8,291 nt of DNA from Magnetococcales bacterium (GCA_015229095.1 JADGCE010000118.1:1-8291); one strand, 5' to 3'. Positions 1 through 6,027 are shown, counted from the first letter of the stretch. Notes: generated from the sequence alone by a model not told the origin. A program made the numbers and translations.

Positions 1-43
1 CCCATGAAAGGGCGGTTGGTTTGCCGCGCAGGCCAATCCCCGG

Positions 44-103
44 CCCCCCCCCATGCGGGGTGTGACCGCGCCATGGCGCGCCCCCCCCCCCCCCCGCATG
101 GGG
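44..103. repeat. Nested palindrome with C9 and C15 homopolymer tracts
   Basis: A run of nine C (44-52) leads into CCCCATGCGGGG (49-60). A run of fifteen C (81-95) leads into CCCCGCATGGGG (92-103), the exact reverse complement of the first 12-mer. Between them lies a perfect 14-bp palindrome, CGCGCCATGGCGCG (67-80). The element can therefore form a long hairpin or cruciform, and its minus strand carries G15 and G9 runs that could form G-quadruplexes. It lies beyond the leftward terminator at 109-131, so it is probably outside the small gene's transcript. Whether it belongs to a gene to the left of the window cannot be seen. The exact length of the C15 run is also prone to sequencing error. Confidence 0.75.
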
Positions 104-108
104 ACCGG

Positions 109-131
109 AAGAAAACCTTGGCAAACCAAGG
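109..131 (-). terminator. Intrinsic (Rho-independent) terminator of the small basic ORF
   Basis: Read on the minus strand, a perfect 6-bp stem CCTTGG / CCAAGG (131-126 and 121-116) with a TTTG loop is followed directly by TTTTCTT (115-109). That is the normal stem-plus-U-tract form of an intrinsic terminator. It begins 14 nt after the TAG stop of the 34-codon ORF at 146-250, which supports that ORF being a real transcription unit. The stem is short, so termination strength is uncertain. Confidence 0.6.
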
Positions 132-145
132 GACAAACAGCCTCC

Positions 146-250
146 CTACGCCTCCATGGCATCCAGCCAAACCAGCATTCTCCTGGTTTTCCTGGAAAGC
201 TTTACCGCCGAAACATCCCTCTTGTGCTGTCTTTTTGCATATTTTTTCAT
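146..250 (-). CDS. Small very basic protein, 34 aa, unknown function
   Basis: The ORF runs from ATG at 250 to TAG at 148-146. The frame stays open further upstream to an ATG at 364, but 250 is chosen because AAAGGAG (264-258) lies 7 nt before it. The product begins MKKYAKRQHKRD and contains six Lys and five Arg against two Asp and one Glu, giving a net charge near +8. A more hydrophobic end, MLVWLDAMEA, follows. There is no Cys, no signal peptide and no membrane segment. The charge suggests nucleic-acid, ribosome or membrane-surface binding, but this is inference and I recognise no family. A terminator follows the stop, and a sigma-54-like element lies about 90 nt upstream. The gene is divergent from the membrane-protein gene at 552. 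The alternative is a small regulatory RNA with a fortuitous ORF. Confidence 0.5.
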   Translation of the reverse strand: MKKYAKRQHKRDVSAVKLSRKTRRMLVWLDAMEA

Positions 251-257
251 GGTCCAT

Positions 258-264
258 CTCCTTT
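258..264 (-). promoter_or_regulatory. Ribosome binding site of the small basic ORF
   Basis: On the minus strand AAAGGAG lies 7 nt before ATG at 250. It is a near-perfect anti-16S match and fixes the start at 250 rather than at the in-frame ATG at 364. Confidence 0.55.
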
Positions 265-300
265 TGTTGGTGGCCGTGGAGCTGCTTGGGCCCCACTTTT

Positions 301-312
301 GTGATAGATCAC
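301..312. promoter_or_regulatory. Palindrome GTGATAGATCAC, possible operator
   Basis: GTGAT-AG-ATCAC has perfect 5-bp arms and sits in the divergent region between the small minus-strand ORF and the plus-strand gene at 552. It resembles half-sites of the CRP/FNR family (TGTGA, TTGAT), but its 2-bp spacer does not fit the usual CRP (N6) or FNR (N4) spacing. The regulator is therefore unknown. If the sigma-54-like element at 340-354 is used, the palindrome lies within the transcribed leader. Confidence 0.3.
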
Positions 313-339
313 TGTGAAACCTTCTGCTTGATAAAGAAA

Positions 340-354
340 GCAAGAAAAAGGCCA
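340..354 (-). promoter_or_regulatory. Sigma-54-like (-24/-12) promoter element
   Basis: On the minus strand the sequence TGGCCTTTTTCTTGC has the invariant GG and GC dinucleotides exactly 10 nt apart, as in TGGCAC-N5-TTGC. It matches all of TGGC and TTGC and misses the inner AC. Transcription would start near 328 and give a leader of roughly 75-80 nt to the small basic ORF. No convincing sigma-70 pair was found for that ORF. No activator site was identified, so this remains a candidate. Confidence 0.35.
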
Positions 355-405
355 CTCTCCACACGCTTCATGCCATGACATCCCGGGATCGCCCCTGTCC
401 GGGCA

Positions 406-434
406 TTGACCCGACCCATGGGACAGGCTAAAAT
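406..434 (+). promoter_or_regulatory. Sigma-70-type promoter for the membrane-protein gene
   Basis: TTGACC (406-411) is separated by exactly 17 nt from TAAAAT (429-434). Each hexamer matches consensus at 5 of 6 positions. Transcription would start near 441, leaving a leader of about 110 nt before the ATG at 552. The leader contains a 7-bp inverted repeat, ATCTGAT (493-499) and ATCAGAT (523-529), which may form a weak hairpin. Confidence 0.6.
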
Positions 435-551
435 CGAGGGGAGAGATGGGGTAGGTTGGATGGCCATCCGCAACATGGCGACCATGGGAAAAATCTGATT
501 TTTAATAGATAAACGCCTTATGATCAGATACTTGTTTCCGAGAAATCTCAC

Positions 552-1196
552 ATGAAAGCTCCACCACCGCAGGATGATGCTGCCCCAGAGACAACCCGGG
601 ATGAGCCCGTTGTGAGCGCGCCGGGCACCCTGCCGGCCAGCATTGCCGTCATGGACAGAAACGACCCGGTCCGCAAAGAGTGGGAGAAAAGTCACCGTCA
701 GAAAGACGACGGTACCTGGGTCAAAGCCGCCGGGGCCATTGGAGCTGCCGAGGAGGGGCTGGTTCTCTCTGACAAGCAAAAGAAAATGATCAGGGAGATT
801 GTGGTCATGGCAGTCATTGGCGTGGTCTGCCTGGCGGCTGTCAACCATTACCGCAACACGCTCCATGAGAAGAGGGCAGCCGTTTTGACCCACATGGCCG
901 CCAAGGGATTCCAGATGAGCGACCCGGAGGTCAGAGCAGCCTACCGGGCGGCCAATATGACCCTCTGGCTGCCGGAGTTGGATCGCCTGCTGGAGTCCCT
1001 GAAGGGCAGCCGCAAAAGGATAGCCACAGAAGAGCCGCAGAGCAATCCTGAAGGGGGTAGCTACGTGGATTATATCCAACGACACAACTTGCCATTCGAC
1101 GAGCGGGACGCCATGGAGTGGCAAGCCCGCAGCATGCGCGCCCCCATCAGTGCCAAGCCCCCTCCGGATCCCTCCCCAGTAGAGGAGGAACCCTGA
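552..1196 (+). CDS. Hypothetical single-pass membrane protein, 214 aa
   Basis: I do not recognise a family. The product has a Pro/Asp/Glu-rich, probably disordered N-terminus (about residues 1-50). A charged stretch ends in SDKQKKMIRE, followed by one hydrophobic segment at about residues 82-98 (IVVMAVIGVVCLAAV). A second soluble part follows (about 100-195), probably helical, with RAAYRAANMTLWLPELDRLLESLK. The tail is Pro/Glu-rich and ends PVEEEP. There is no signal-peptidase site, so it looks like an anchored inner-membrane protein; topology is unclear because basic residues flank both sides of the segment. The start at 552 is supported only by a weak GAGA-type ribosome site (540-545) but sits downstream of a good promoter at 406-434. 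An internal ATG at 651 is an alternative start. It converges on parC with 13 bp between stops. Confidence 0.6.
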   Translation: MKAPPPQDDAAPETTRDEPVVSAPGTLPASIAVMDRNDPVRKEWEKSHRQKDDGTWVKAAGAIGAAEEGLVLSDKQKKMIREIVVMAVIGVVCLAAVNHYRNTLHEKRAAVLTHMAAKGFQMSDPEVRAAYRAANMTLWLPELDRLLESLKGSRKRIATEEPQSNPEGGSYVDYIQRHNLPFDERDAMEWQARSMRAPISAKPPPDPSPVEEEP

Positions 1197-1209
1197 TCCG
1201 AAGCGGCCT

Positions 1210-3519
1210 CTATTCCATCTCCTCCAGGGGCAACTCCCCGGTGACATTTCTGAGAGGCTGCTCGGTGCAGGGGGTGCTGCTGCCCACAAAAGCGGCACCG
1301 TTCAAAAAGCCGTAGGGCAGCAACGCCCCGCGACTGGCGCGCGCCCCCCGCCACGGTGTGAGGTCCAGCAATACTTTCTGGCGTTTGCCCGAATCCAGGG
1401 TGATGCCCTTTTCCGGGGTAAACGTGATCACATCCACCAAACTCTCCTCTCTTGCCAGCCGTTGAATGCGTACCCCCTTGCCCTTGGGCAGCAAGGGAAA
1501 TTCGTTCACCCCGCACACCAGCAACATGCGGGGAGTGAGGACCGCCAATTCTGGACCCAGGATCGGTTGAATGTGCAGCAGTTGATCCTGCGGCTTGAAG
1601 AGAATACCCTGTTTGCCGGCACGATAATTGGTGAGAAGATCGCTGCCGCGCATCCGAAATCCCTGCCCTTGCCGGGTGGCGACAAAATATTCCCGCTGGG
1701 CATCCACCACCATGGCCCAGACAATGGGATCCGGTCCCTCGATGTCGAAAAGTACCGTCAACGGCTCCCCGAATCCCTTGCCCGCCGGCAGTCGGTCTGC
1801 CAGCAGAGAAAAGAGTTTGCCAGAGCGGGAGACAAAGGCGATGGTGTCATTGGTATAAGCCTTGATCCGCTGCAACAGGCCATCCTCTCCCTTGAAGCGG
1901 ATCTTGCTGATGTCCGGCTCCTCATAGCCCCGAATGCCCTTGACCCAACCTTTGACCGACAGGATCATGGTCAGGGGCTCTCGCGGGGTTAAATCTTCCC
2001 GCTTGACCGTAACCTCCCTGGGAGGATCGGCCAGCTCGGTACGGCGAGCATCGGCAAACTCCAACCGGGTCTGACGCAACTCTTCGGCAATCGCCTGCCA
2101 CAGCAGCGGCGGCTCCGCCAGCAAGGCCCGCAACTGTTGGGCGCGGGCCTCTTTGTCAGCGATCTCCCTTCGAATATTCATCTCTTCCAGGCGACGCAGG
2201 GCACGCAGACGCAGATTCAACACGGCCTCCGCCTGGACAGCATCCAGGGAAAAATATTCCATCAACACCGGGGCCGGTTCGTCATACTCCTTGATGATGG
2301 CGATCACCTCATCGATCTGCAGATGGACGATCAAAAAGGCGGCCAGCAGATGCAAACGGCTGCCGATGCCTGCCAGTTCGTGGCGCATCTGGCGGGTCCA
2401 GACGGTAAAACGGTGCTGCAACCAAGCCTGCAACAGCTCTTTCAGGTTCATCACCTGGGGCCGGGTGGCGGCGGTGATGACGTTCAGATTGACGGCAACC
2501 CGCACCTCCAGATCGGTATTTTTGAAGAGATAGGCCATGATCAATTCCGGATCCAGGCGCAGCAGTTGCGGCTCCAGAACGATGCGGATTTCGCTGTCGG
2601 ACTCATCCCGCACATCGGCCAGCAGCGGACATTGGCGGCTGAGAATGAGCTGGGCAATCCGCTCGATCAGCCGGGATTTGGAGACCTGATAGGGAATTTC
2701 ATGGATGACGATGCGCCACCCACCGCGTATTGCCCCTTTTTCGTAGGGAATATCCTCTTTGAACCAGCGACTGCGCAGGCGCAGGCTGCCCTTCCCGCTG
2801 CTGTAGAGCTCCTGGCGTTCTGCCAGGGAGGCCAAAAGAACACCCCCGGAGGGAAAATCCGGTCCCGGCAGCCAGTGCAGCAGCTCCGGCAGGGTGATGT
2901 CGGGATTTTGGATCAATTGCAGACAGGCATCCAAAATTTCCCCAACGTTGTGGGGGGGAATGGCGGTGGACATTCCCACGGCGATACCGGTGGAACCGTT
3001 GGCCAGCAGGTTGGGAAAACGGGCCGGCAAGACCACAGGTTCCTGGGAAGATCCATCGTAGGTATCGACAAAATCGACGGTATCCTGGTCCATGGCCTCC
3101 AGCAGCGCGCTGGCCACCCGGGTGAGGCGGGCCTCGGTATAGCGCATGGCGGCTGCACCGTCGCCATCGACATTGCCAAAATTGCCCTGCCCGTCCACCA
3201 GGGGATAGCGGACGGCAAACTCCTGAGCCAGGCGCACCATGGCATCGTAGGAGGCCTGATCGCCGTGGGGATGATATTTGCCGATCACATCGCCCACCAC
3301 CCTGGCCGATTTTTTGAAGGGGGTGCCGGGTTCCAGGTGCAATCCCCGCATGGCAAAAAGAATGCGGCGATGCACCGGCTTCAGCCCATCCCGCACATCC
3401 GGCAGCGAGCGACTGATGATGGTGGAGAGGGCATAGGCCAGATAGCGGCTCTCCAGCTCCAGACGGATCGGCGCATCCTGGATATGGCCTGCCTCCAGAC
3501 CTTGATCGGCACGGCTCAT
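1210..3519 (-). CDS. parC: DNA topoisomerase IV subunit A (ParC)
   Basis: ParC, with ParE, forms the type IIA topoisomerase that decatenates daughter chromosomes and relaxes supercoils. The 769-residue length matches typical ParC. The breakage-reunion domain is intact: LPDVRDGLKPVHRRILFAM (about 39-57), HPHGD (83-87), GQGNFGNVDGDGAAAMRYTEAR (110-131) with catalytic Tyr127 next to Arg126, and FPNLLANGSTGIAVGM further on. The last third (about residues 500-769) fits the C-terminal beta-pinwheel DNA-wrapping domain. No GyrA box (QRRGGKG) is visible, which argues for ParC over GyrA. The position equal to E. coli ParC Ser80 is Gln88, and that of Glu84 is Asp92. The start lies 6 bp after the recA stop, with GGAGAGGG in the recA end as ribosome site, suggesting translation from a recA-parC mRNA. 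A second gyrase-type A subunit elsewhere cannot be excluded. Confidence 0.93.
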   Translation of the reverse strand: MSRADQGLEAGHIQDAPIRLELESRYLAYALSTIISRSLPDVRDGLKPVHRRILFAMRGLHLEPGTPFKKSARVVGDVIGKYHPHGDQASYDAMVRLAQEFAVRYPLVDGQGNFGNVDGDGAAAMRYTEARLTRVASALLEAMDQDTVDFVDTYDGSSQEPVVLPARFPNLLANGSTGIAVGMSTAIPPHNVGEILDACLQLIQNPDITLPELLHWLPGPDFPSGGVLLASLAERQELYSSGKGSLRLRSRWFKEDIPYEKGAIRGGWRIVIHEIPYQVSKSRLIERIAQLILSRQCPLLADVRDESDSEIRIVLEPQLLRLDPELIMAYLFKNTDLEVRVAVNLNVITAATRPQVMNLKELLQAWLQHRFTVWTRQMRHELAGIGSRLHLLAAFLIVHLQIDEVIAIIKEYDEPAPVLMEYFSLDAVQAEAVLNLRLRALRRLEEMNIRREIADKEARAQQLRALLAEPPLLWQAIAEELRQTRLEFADARRTELADPPREVTVKREDLTPREPLTMILSVKGWVKGIRGYEEPDISKIRFKGEDGLLQRIKAYTNDTIAFVSRSGKLFSLLADRLPAGKGFGEPLTVLFDIEGPDPIVWAMVVDAQREYFVATRQGQGFRMRGSDLLTNYRAGKQGILFKPQDQLLHIQPILGPELAVLTPRMLLVCGVNEFPLLPKGKGVRIQRLAREESLVDVITFTPEKGITLDSGKRQKVLLDLTPWRGARASRGALLPYGFLNGAAFVGSSTPCTEQPLRNVTGELPLEEME

Positions 3520-3525
3520 GACGGC

Positions 3526-4656
3526 TTATCCCTCTCCAACGTCGTCGCTCTCTATTTCGGGTTCCTGGCCGGGTTTTTTGGTGTAGCCTTTACCCTTGCC
3601 GGTTTTGGCCACCGGAGTCGTGTAGGAAATGGCGTTGGCGAGACCACCGCTGCGATCCTTGACCGGCAATCCGGCCTGGGCGCGCAGTTGATCCTCCAGT
3701 TCGTTGAGCACAGCCGGGTTGTCGACCAAATATTTTTTGACATTTTCCCGTCCCTGACCGATCCGTTCGCTGCCACGGGTATACCAGGCTCCTGATTTTT
3801 CCACCAGCTTGGCCTCCACGGCCAGATCCAACACCTCTCCGGCCAGGGAGATGCCGCTGCCATAGTCGATGTCAAACTCGGCAGAGCGGAACGGTGGAGC
3901 CATTTTGTTTTTAACAACCTTGATCTTTGTGCGACTGCCCACCGACTCCTCCTTGTCCTTGAGGGTGGCGGTGCGGCGAATATCCAGACGGATGGATGCA
4001 TAAAACTTCAGGGCGTTGCCCCCGGTGGTGGTCTCCGGACTGCCGAACATGACGCCGATTTTCATGCGGATTTGGTTGATGAACAGAACGATGGCATTGG
4101 AACGGGAGATGGAGCCCGTCAATTTGCGCAGGGCCTGAGACATCAGGCGGGCATGGAGACCGACGTGGGAGTCACCCATATCCCCTTCGATTTCTGCTTT
4201 GGGCGTGAGGGCGGCCACAGAATCGACGACCACCAGATCGACGGCCCCGGAACGCACCAGCATGTCGACAATTTCCAGGGCCTGTTCACCGGTATCCGGT
4301 TGGGAGACGAGCAACTGATCGACATCGACGCCCAGATGGCGGGCATAGGAGGGATCCATGGCATGTTCTGCGTCCACGAAGGCCGCCACCCCACCCAGTT
4401 TTTGCGCCTCGGCAACCACATGCAGGGCCAGGGTGGTTTTGCCGGAAGATTCCGGGCCGAAAATTTCCACCACCCGTCCCCGGGGCAGACCACCGATACC
4501 CAGGGCCATATCCACCCCCAGGGAGCCGGTGGAGATGACCGGCACCACGGGCATGGTGTCCTGGGTCATGCGCATGATGGAGCCCTTGCCACACTGTCGC
4601 TCGATCTGGGCGATGGCGGCATCCAGGGCTTTGGCTTTGTTGCTGTCCAGTGCCAT
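3526..4656 (-). CDS. recA: Recombinase RecA
   Basis: RecA is the ATP-dependent strand-exchange protein of homologous recombination and the co-protease that triggers LexA cleavage in the SOS response. The 376 residues include the Walker A motif GPESSGKT (67-74), catalytic Glu97 in the DAEHAMDP stretch (usually EHALDP), Walker B LVVVD (141-145), and loop L2 with Gln195 in NQIRMKIGVMFGSPETTTGG (194-213). The acidic C-terminal tail (EPEIESDDVGEG) is typical. The ATG at 4656 is chosen over an in-frame ATG at 4743 because AAAGGAG lies 5 nt before it and the protein then begins MALDSNKAKALDAAI, as in other RecA proteins. It is divergent from pilT across a 320-bp control region and is followed at 6 bp by parC. 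All key residues are present. Confidence 0.97.
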   Translation of the reverse strand: MALDSNKAKALDAAIAQIERQCGKGSIMRMTQDTMPVVPVISTGSLGVDMALGIGGLPRGRVVEIFGPESSGKTTLALHVVAEAQKLGGVAAFVDAEHAMDPSYARHLGVDVDQLLVSQPDTGEQALEIVDMLVRSGAVDLVVVDSVAALTPKAEIEGDMGDSHVGLHARLMSQALRKLTGSISRSNAIVLFINQIRMKIGVMFGSPETTTGGNALKFYASIRLDIRRTATLKDKEESVGSRTKIKVVKNKMAPPFRSAEFDIDYGSGISLAGEVLDLAVEAKLVEKSGAWYTRGSERIGQGRENVKKYLVDNPAVLNELEDQLRAQAGLPVKDRSGGLANAISYTTPVAKTGKGKGYTKKPGQEPEIESDDVGEG

Positions 4657-4661
4657 AACGG

Positions 4662-4668
4662 CTCCTTT
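4662..4668 (-). promoter_or_regulatory. Ribosome binding site deciding the recA start
   Basis: On the minus strand AAAGGAG is followed by a 5-nt spacer and ATG at 4656. This selects the 376-residue RecA over the 405-residue open frame. Confidence 0.8.
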
Positions 4669-4709
4669 TGTGGGAGATTCAGAGTGGATAATCCAGGAAG
4701 ATACAAAGC

Positions 4710-4723
4710 CGGCAGTGCTGCCG
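4710..4723. promoter_or_regulatory. 14-bp palindrome CGGCAGTGCTGCCG in the recA leader
   Basis: Perfect 6-bp arms CGGCAG and CTGCCG flank a TG centre, 54 bp upstream of the recA start codon. It could be an operator or a small mRNA hairpin in the recA leader. It has no following T-run on either strand, so it is not an intrinsic terminator. It does not resemble a LexA box I know. Confidence 0.35.
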
Positions 4724-4747
4724 TTCCGCACCGATCCTGACACGACT

Positions 4748-4763
4748 CTGCTTAGCCTAACAG
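4748..4763 (-). promoter_or_regulatory. Possible SOS (LexA-like) box upstream of recA
   Basis: Read on the plus strand the element is CTGCTTAGCCTAACAG. It keeps the CTG-N10-CAG frame of the E. coli-type LexA box (CTGT-N8-ACAG) with 7 of the 8 arm positions. It lies about 92 bp upstream of the recA start codon. The alphaproteobacterial direct-repeat box (GTTC-N7-GTTC) is not seen in this region. A match of this quality can occur by chance, so confidence is low. Confidence 0.3.
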
Positions 4764-4800
4764 ATTTTTTGCCGATGAAACAGAGTCCAAAAAGAACCTT

Positions 4801-4829
4801 TTGCCAATCCAGGGAAAAGCGCGTATGTT
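4801..4829 (+). promoter_or_regulatory. Sigma-70-type promoter for pilT operon
   Basis: TTGCCA (4801-4806; 5 of 6 to consensus) and TATGTT (4824-4829; 4 of 6) are separated by exactly 17 nt. Transcription would start near 4836, leaving a leader of about 140 nt that contains the two GC-rich hairpins at 4862-4906. Confidence 0.5.
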
Positions 4830-4861
4830 AAGGGGGTTGGATGTGTGGGGTTTGCCACTAC

Positions 4862-4906
4862 GGGTCCAGGGACAAAGCCCCTGGTGGGGTCCGGGGCAAA
4901 GCCCCC
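4862..4906. repeat. Two tandem GC-rich hairpin repeats in pilT leader
   Basis: Two imperfect copies with a 25-bp period each begin GGGTCC (4862 and 4887) and contain the core CAAAGCCCC. Copy one folds as CCAGGG (4866-4871) with CCCTGG (4879-4884). Copy two folds as GGGGC (4893-4897), AAA, GCCCC (4901-4905). There is no following T-run, so this is not a normal terminator. It may be a copy of a dispersed REP-like palindromic element or a structural feature of the pilT 5' leader. The downstream frame (4845-4976) reads through it and is not treated as coding. Confidence 0.6.
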
Positions 4907-4963
4907 GTCGTGGCCGAGACGGCGATTGAGGCTTGTGGAATCCATGCAGACTGAAGTAGAGAT

Positions 4964-4968
4964 GGAGG
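4964..4968 (+). promoter_or_regulatory. Ribosome binding site deciding the pilT start
   Basis: GGAGG is followed by an 8-nt spacer and ATG at 4977. It selects the 345-residue PilT over in-frame ATGs at 4845, 4944 and 4962. Confidence 0.7.
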
Positions 4969-4976
4969 CAGGGGCA

Positions 4977-6014
4977 ATGGAAATTGCAGAGTTGCTGGCA
5001 TTTGGCGTCAAGAATGGGGCTTCCGATCTCCATCTTTCGGCGGGCATGCCCCCCCTGATCCGGGTGGATGGGGACATTCGCCGCATCAACGTGCCTGAAC
5101 TGGATCATGACAAGGTGCATGACGCAGTCTACGATATCATGAATGACAAGCAGCGCAAGGAGTATGAAGAGTTTCTTGAGACCGATTTTTCTTTTGAAAT
5201 AAAGGGATTGGCCAGGTTTCGCGTCAACGCCTACAACCAGAATCGAGGGGCGGCGGCGGTCTTTCGCACCATTCCTTCCACCATTTTGAGCCTGGAGCAG
5301 CTGGCCGCCCCCGCCATTTTCAAGGAGTTTGCCGAACTGCCACGCGGTCTGGTATTGGTGACGGGGCCGACGGGTTCGGGCAAATCCACCACCCTGGCGG
5401 CGATGGTAGACCATAAAAATCGCAACGAATATGGCCATATTCTCACTCTGGAAGATCCCATCGAGTTTGTCCATCAATCGCAAAAATGTTTGATCAATCA
5501 GCGGGAGGTGCATCGGGATACCCACAGTTTTGAGGCCGCCTTGCGGTCGGCCTTGCGGGAAGATCCGGATGTGATCATGGTGGGGGAGATGCGGGATTTG
5601 GAGACCATCCGGTTGGCGTTGTCGGCGGCAGAGACCGGTCATCTGGTCTTCGGCACCCTGCATACCACCTCGGCGGCCAAAACCGTCGATCGCATCGTCG
5701 ATGTTTTCCCGGCTGCCGAAAAAGATATGATCCGCACCATGTTGTCGGAATCCTTGCGGGCGGTCATCTCCCAGCACCTGCTGAAACGGAAGGGAGGAGG
5801 GCGGGTGGCAGCCCACGAAATCATGGTAGGCACCCCGGCCATCCGCAATCTGATCCGGGAAAACAAGGTCGCGCAAATGTACTCCTCGATCCAGACCGGG
5901 CGGAAAATGGGTATGCAAACTTTGGAACAATGTTTGCTTGACCTGGTGAGCAGCGGGGTCATCACCCGTGACTTGGCCCGTGACAAGGCCAATGTGAAGG
6001 AATCCATCGTTTAA
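4977..6014 (+). CDS. pilT: Type IV pilus retraction ATPase PilT
   Basis: PilT is the hexameric cytoplasmic ATPase that depolymerises type IV pili and drives twitching, surface sensing and DNA uptake. The 345 residues match the family length. Starting at 4977 gives MEIAELLAFGVKNGASDLHL, the normal PilT N-terminus. Motifs, in order: Walker A GPTGSGKST (130-138), Asp box TLEDPIEF (157-164), Walker B DVIMVGEMRD (198-207) with catalytic Glu204, His box ETGHLVFGTLHT (219-230), and the PilT signature AIRNLIRE (288-295) needed for retraction. The intact signature favours PilT over PilB or PilU. It is the first gene of an apparent operon: 13 nt after its stop a FlgO-domain gene begins. No pilU or other pilus gene is adjacent. 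A sigma-70 promoter at 4801-4829 probably drives it. Confidence 0.95.
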   Translation: MEIAELLAFGVKNGASDLHLSAGMPPLIRVDGDIRRINVPELDHDKVHDAVYDIMNDKQRKEYEEFLETDFSFEIKGLARFRVNAYNQNRGAAAVFRTIPSTILSLEQLAAPAIFKEFAELPRGLVLVTGPTGSGKSTTLAAMVDHKNRNEYGHILTLEDPIEFVHQSQKCLINQREVHRDTHSFEAALRSALREDPDVIMVGEMRDLETIRLALSAAETGHLVFGTLHTTSAAKTVDRIVDVFPAAEKDMIRTMLSESLRAVISQHLLKRKGGGRVAAHEIMVGTPAIRNLIRENKVAQMYSSIQTGRKMGMQTLEQCLLDLVSSGVITRDLARDKANVKESIV

Positions 6015-6027
6015 AAGAGGGTATGGA

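Larger units (their letters stand above)
4657..4976. other. Divergent recA/pilT control region, 320 bp
   Basis: No gene is supported here; the open frames extending recA and pilT upstream are not backed by conservation or ribosome sites. The region holds the recA ribosome site, a 14-bp palindrome (4710-4723), a CTG-N10-CAG element (4748-4763), a plus-strand sigma-70 promoter (4801-4829), a two-copy GC-rich hairpin repeat (4862-4906) and the pilT ribosome site (4964-4968). I found no convincing -35/-10 pair for recA. Confidence 0.6.

Noticed and set aside
4..378. Plus-strand open frame of 124 codons across the poly-C region
   Set aside because: It has no ribosome site, reads through the palindrome and C tracts as low-complexity Pro-rich sequence, and runs antisense to the better-supported small ORF.
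460..498. 12-codon leader ORF (MAIRNMATMGKI) before the 552 gene
   Set aside because: It has only a weak ribosome site, no run of regulatory codons and no attenuator-terminator, so it is not supported as a leader peptide.
309..1298. Long minus-strand frame opposite the membrane-protein gene
   Set aside because: It has no ribosome site or domain and lies across a good plus-strand promoter and gene; it looks like a GC-driven shadow.
2137..3795. 552-codon plus-strand frame antisense to parC and recA
   Set aside because: It is long, but it lies opposite two certain genes, is Gln/Gly/His-rich without recognisable domains, and crosses the recA-parC junction. It is a shadow frame.
4657..4743. 29-residue N-terminal extension of RecA
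   Set aside because: It is not part of the RecA family. A near-perfect ribosome site sits before the ATG at 4656.
4845..4976. 44-residue N-terminal extension of PilT
   Set aside because: It is translated from the GC-rich hairpin repeats and is foreign to the family. GGAGG precedes the ATG at 4977, and the remaining 345 residues fit PilT.
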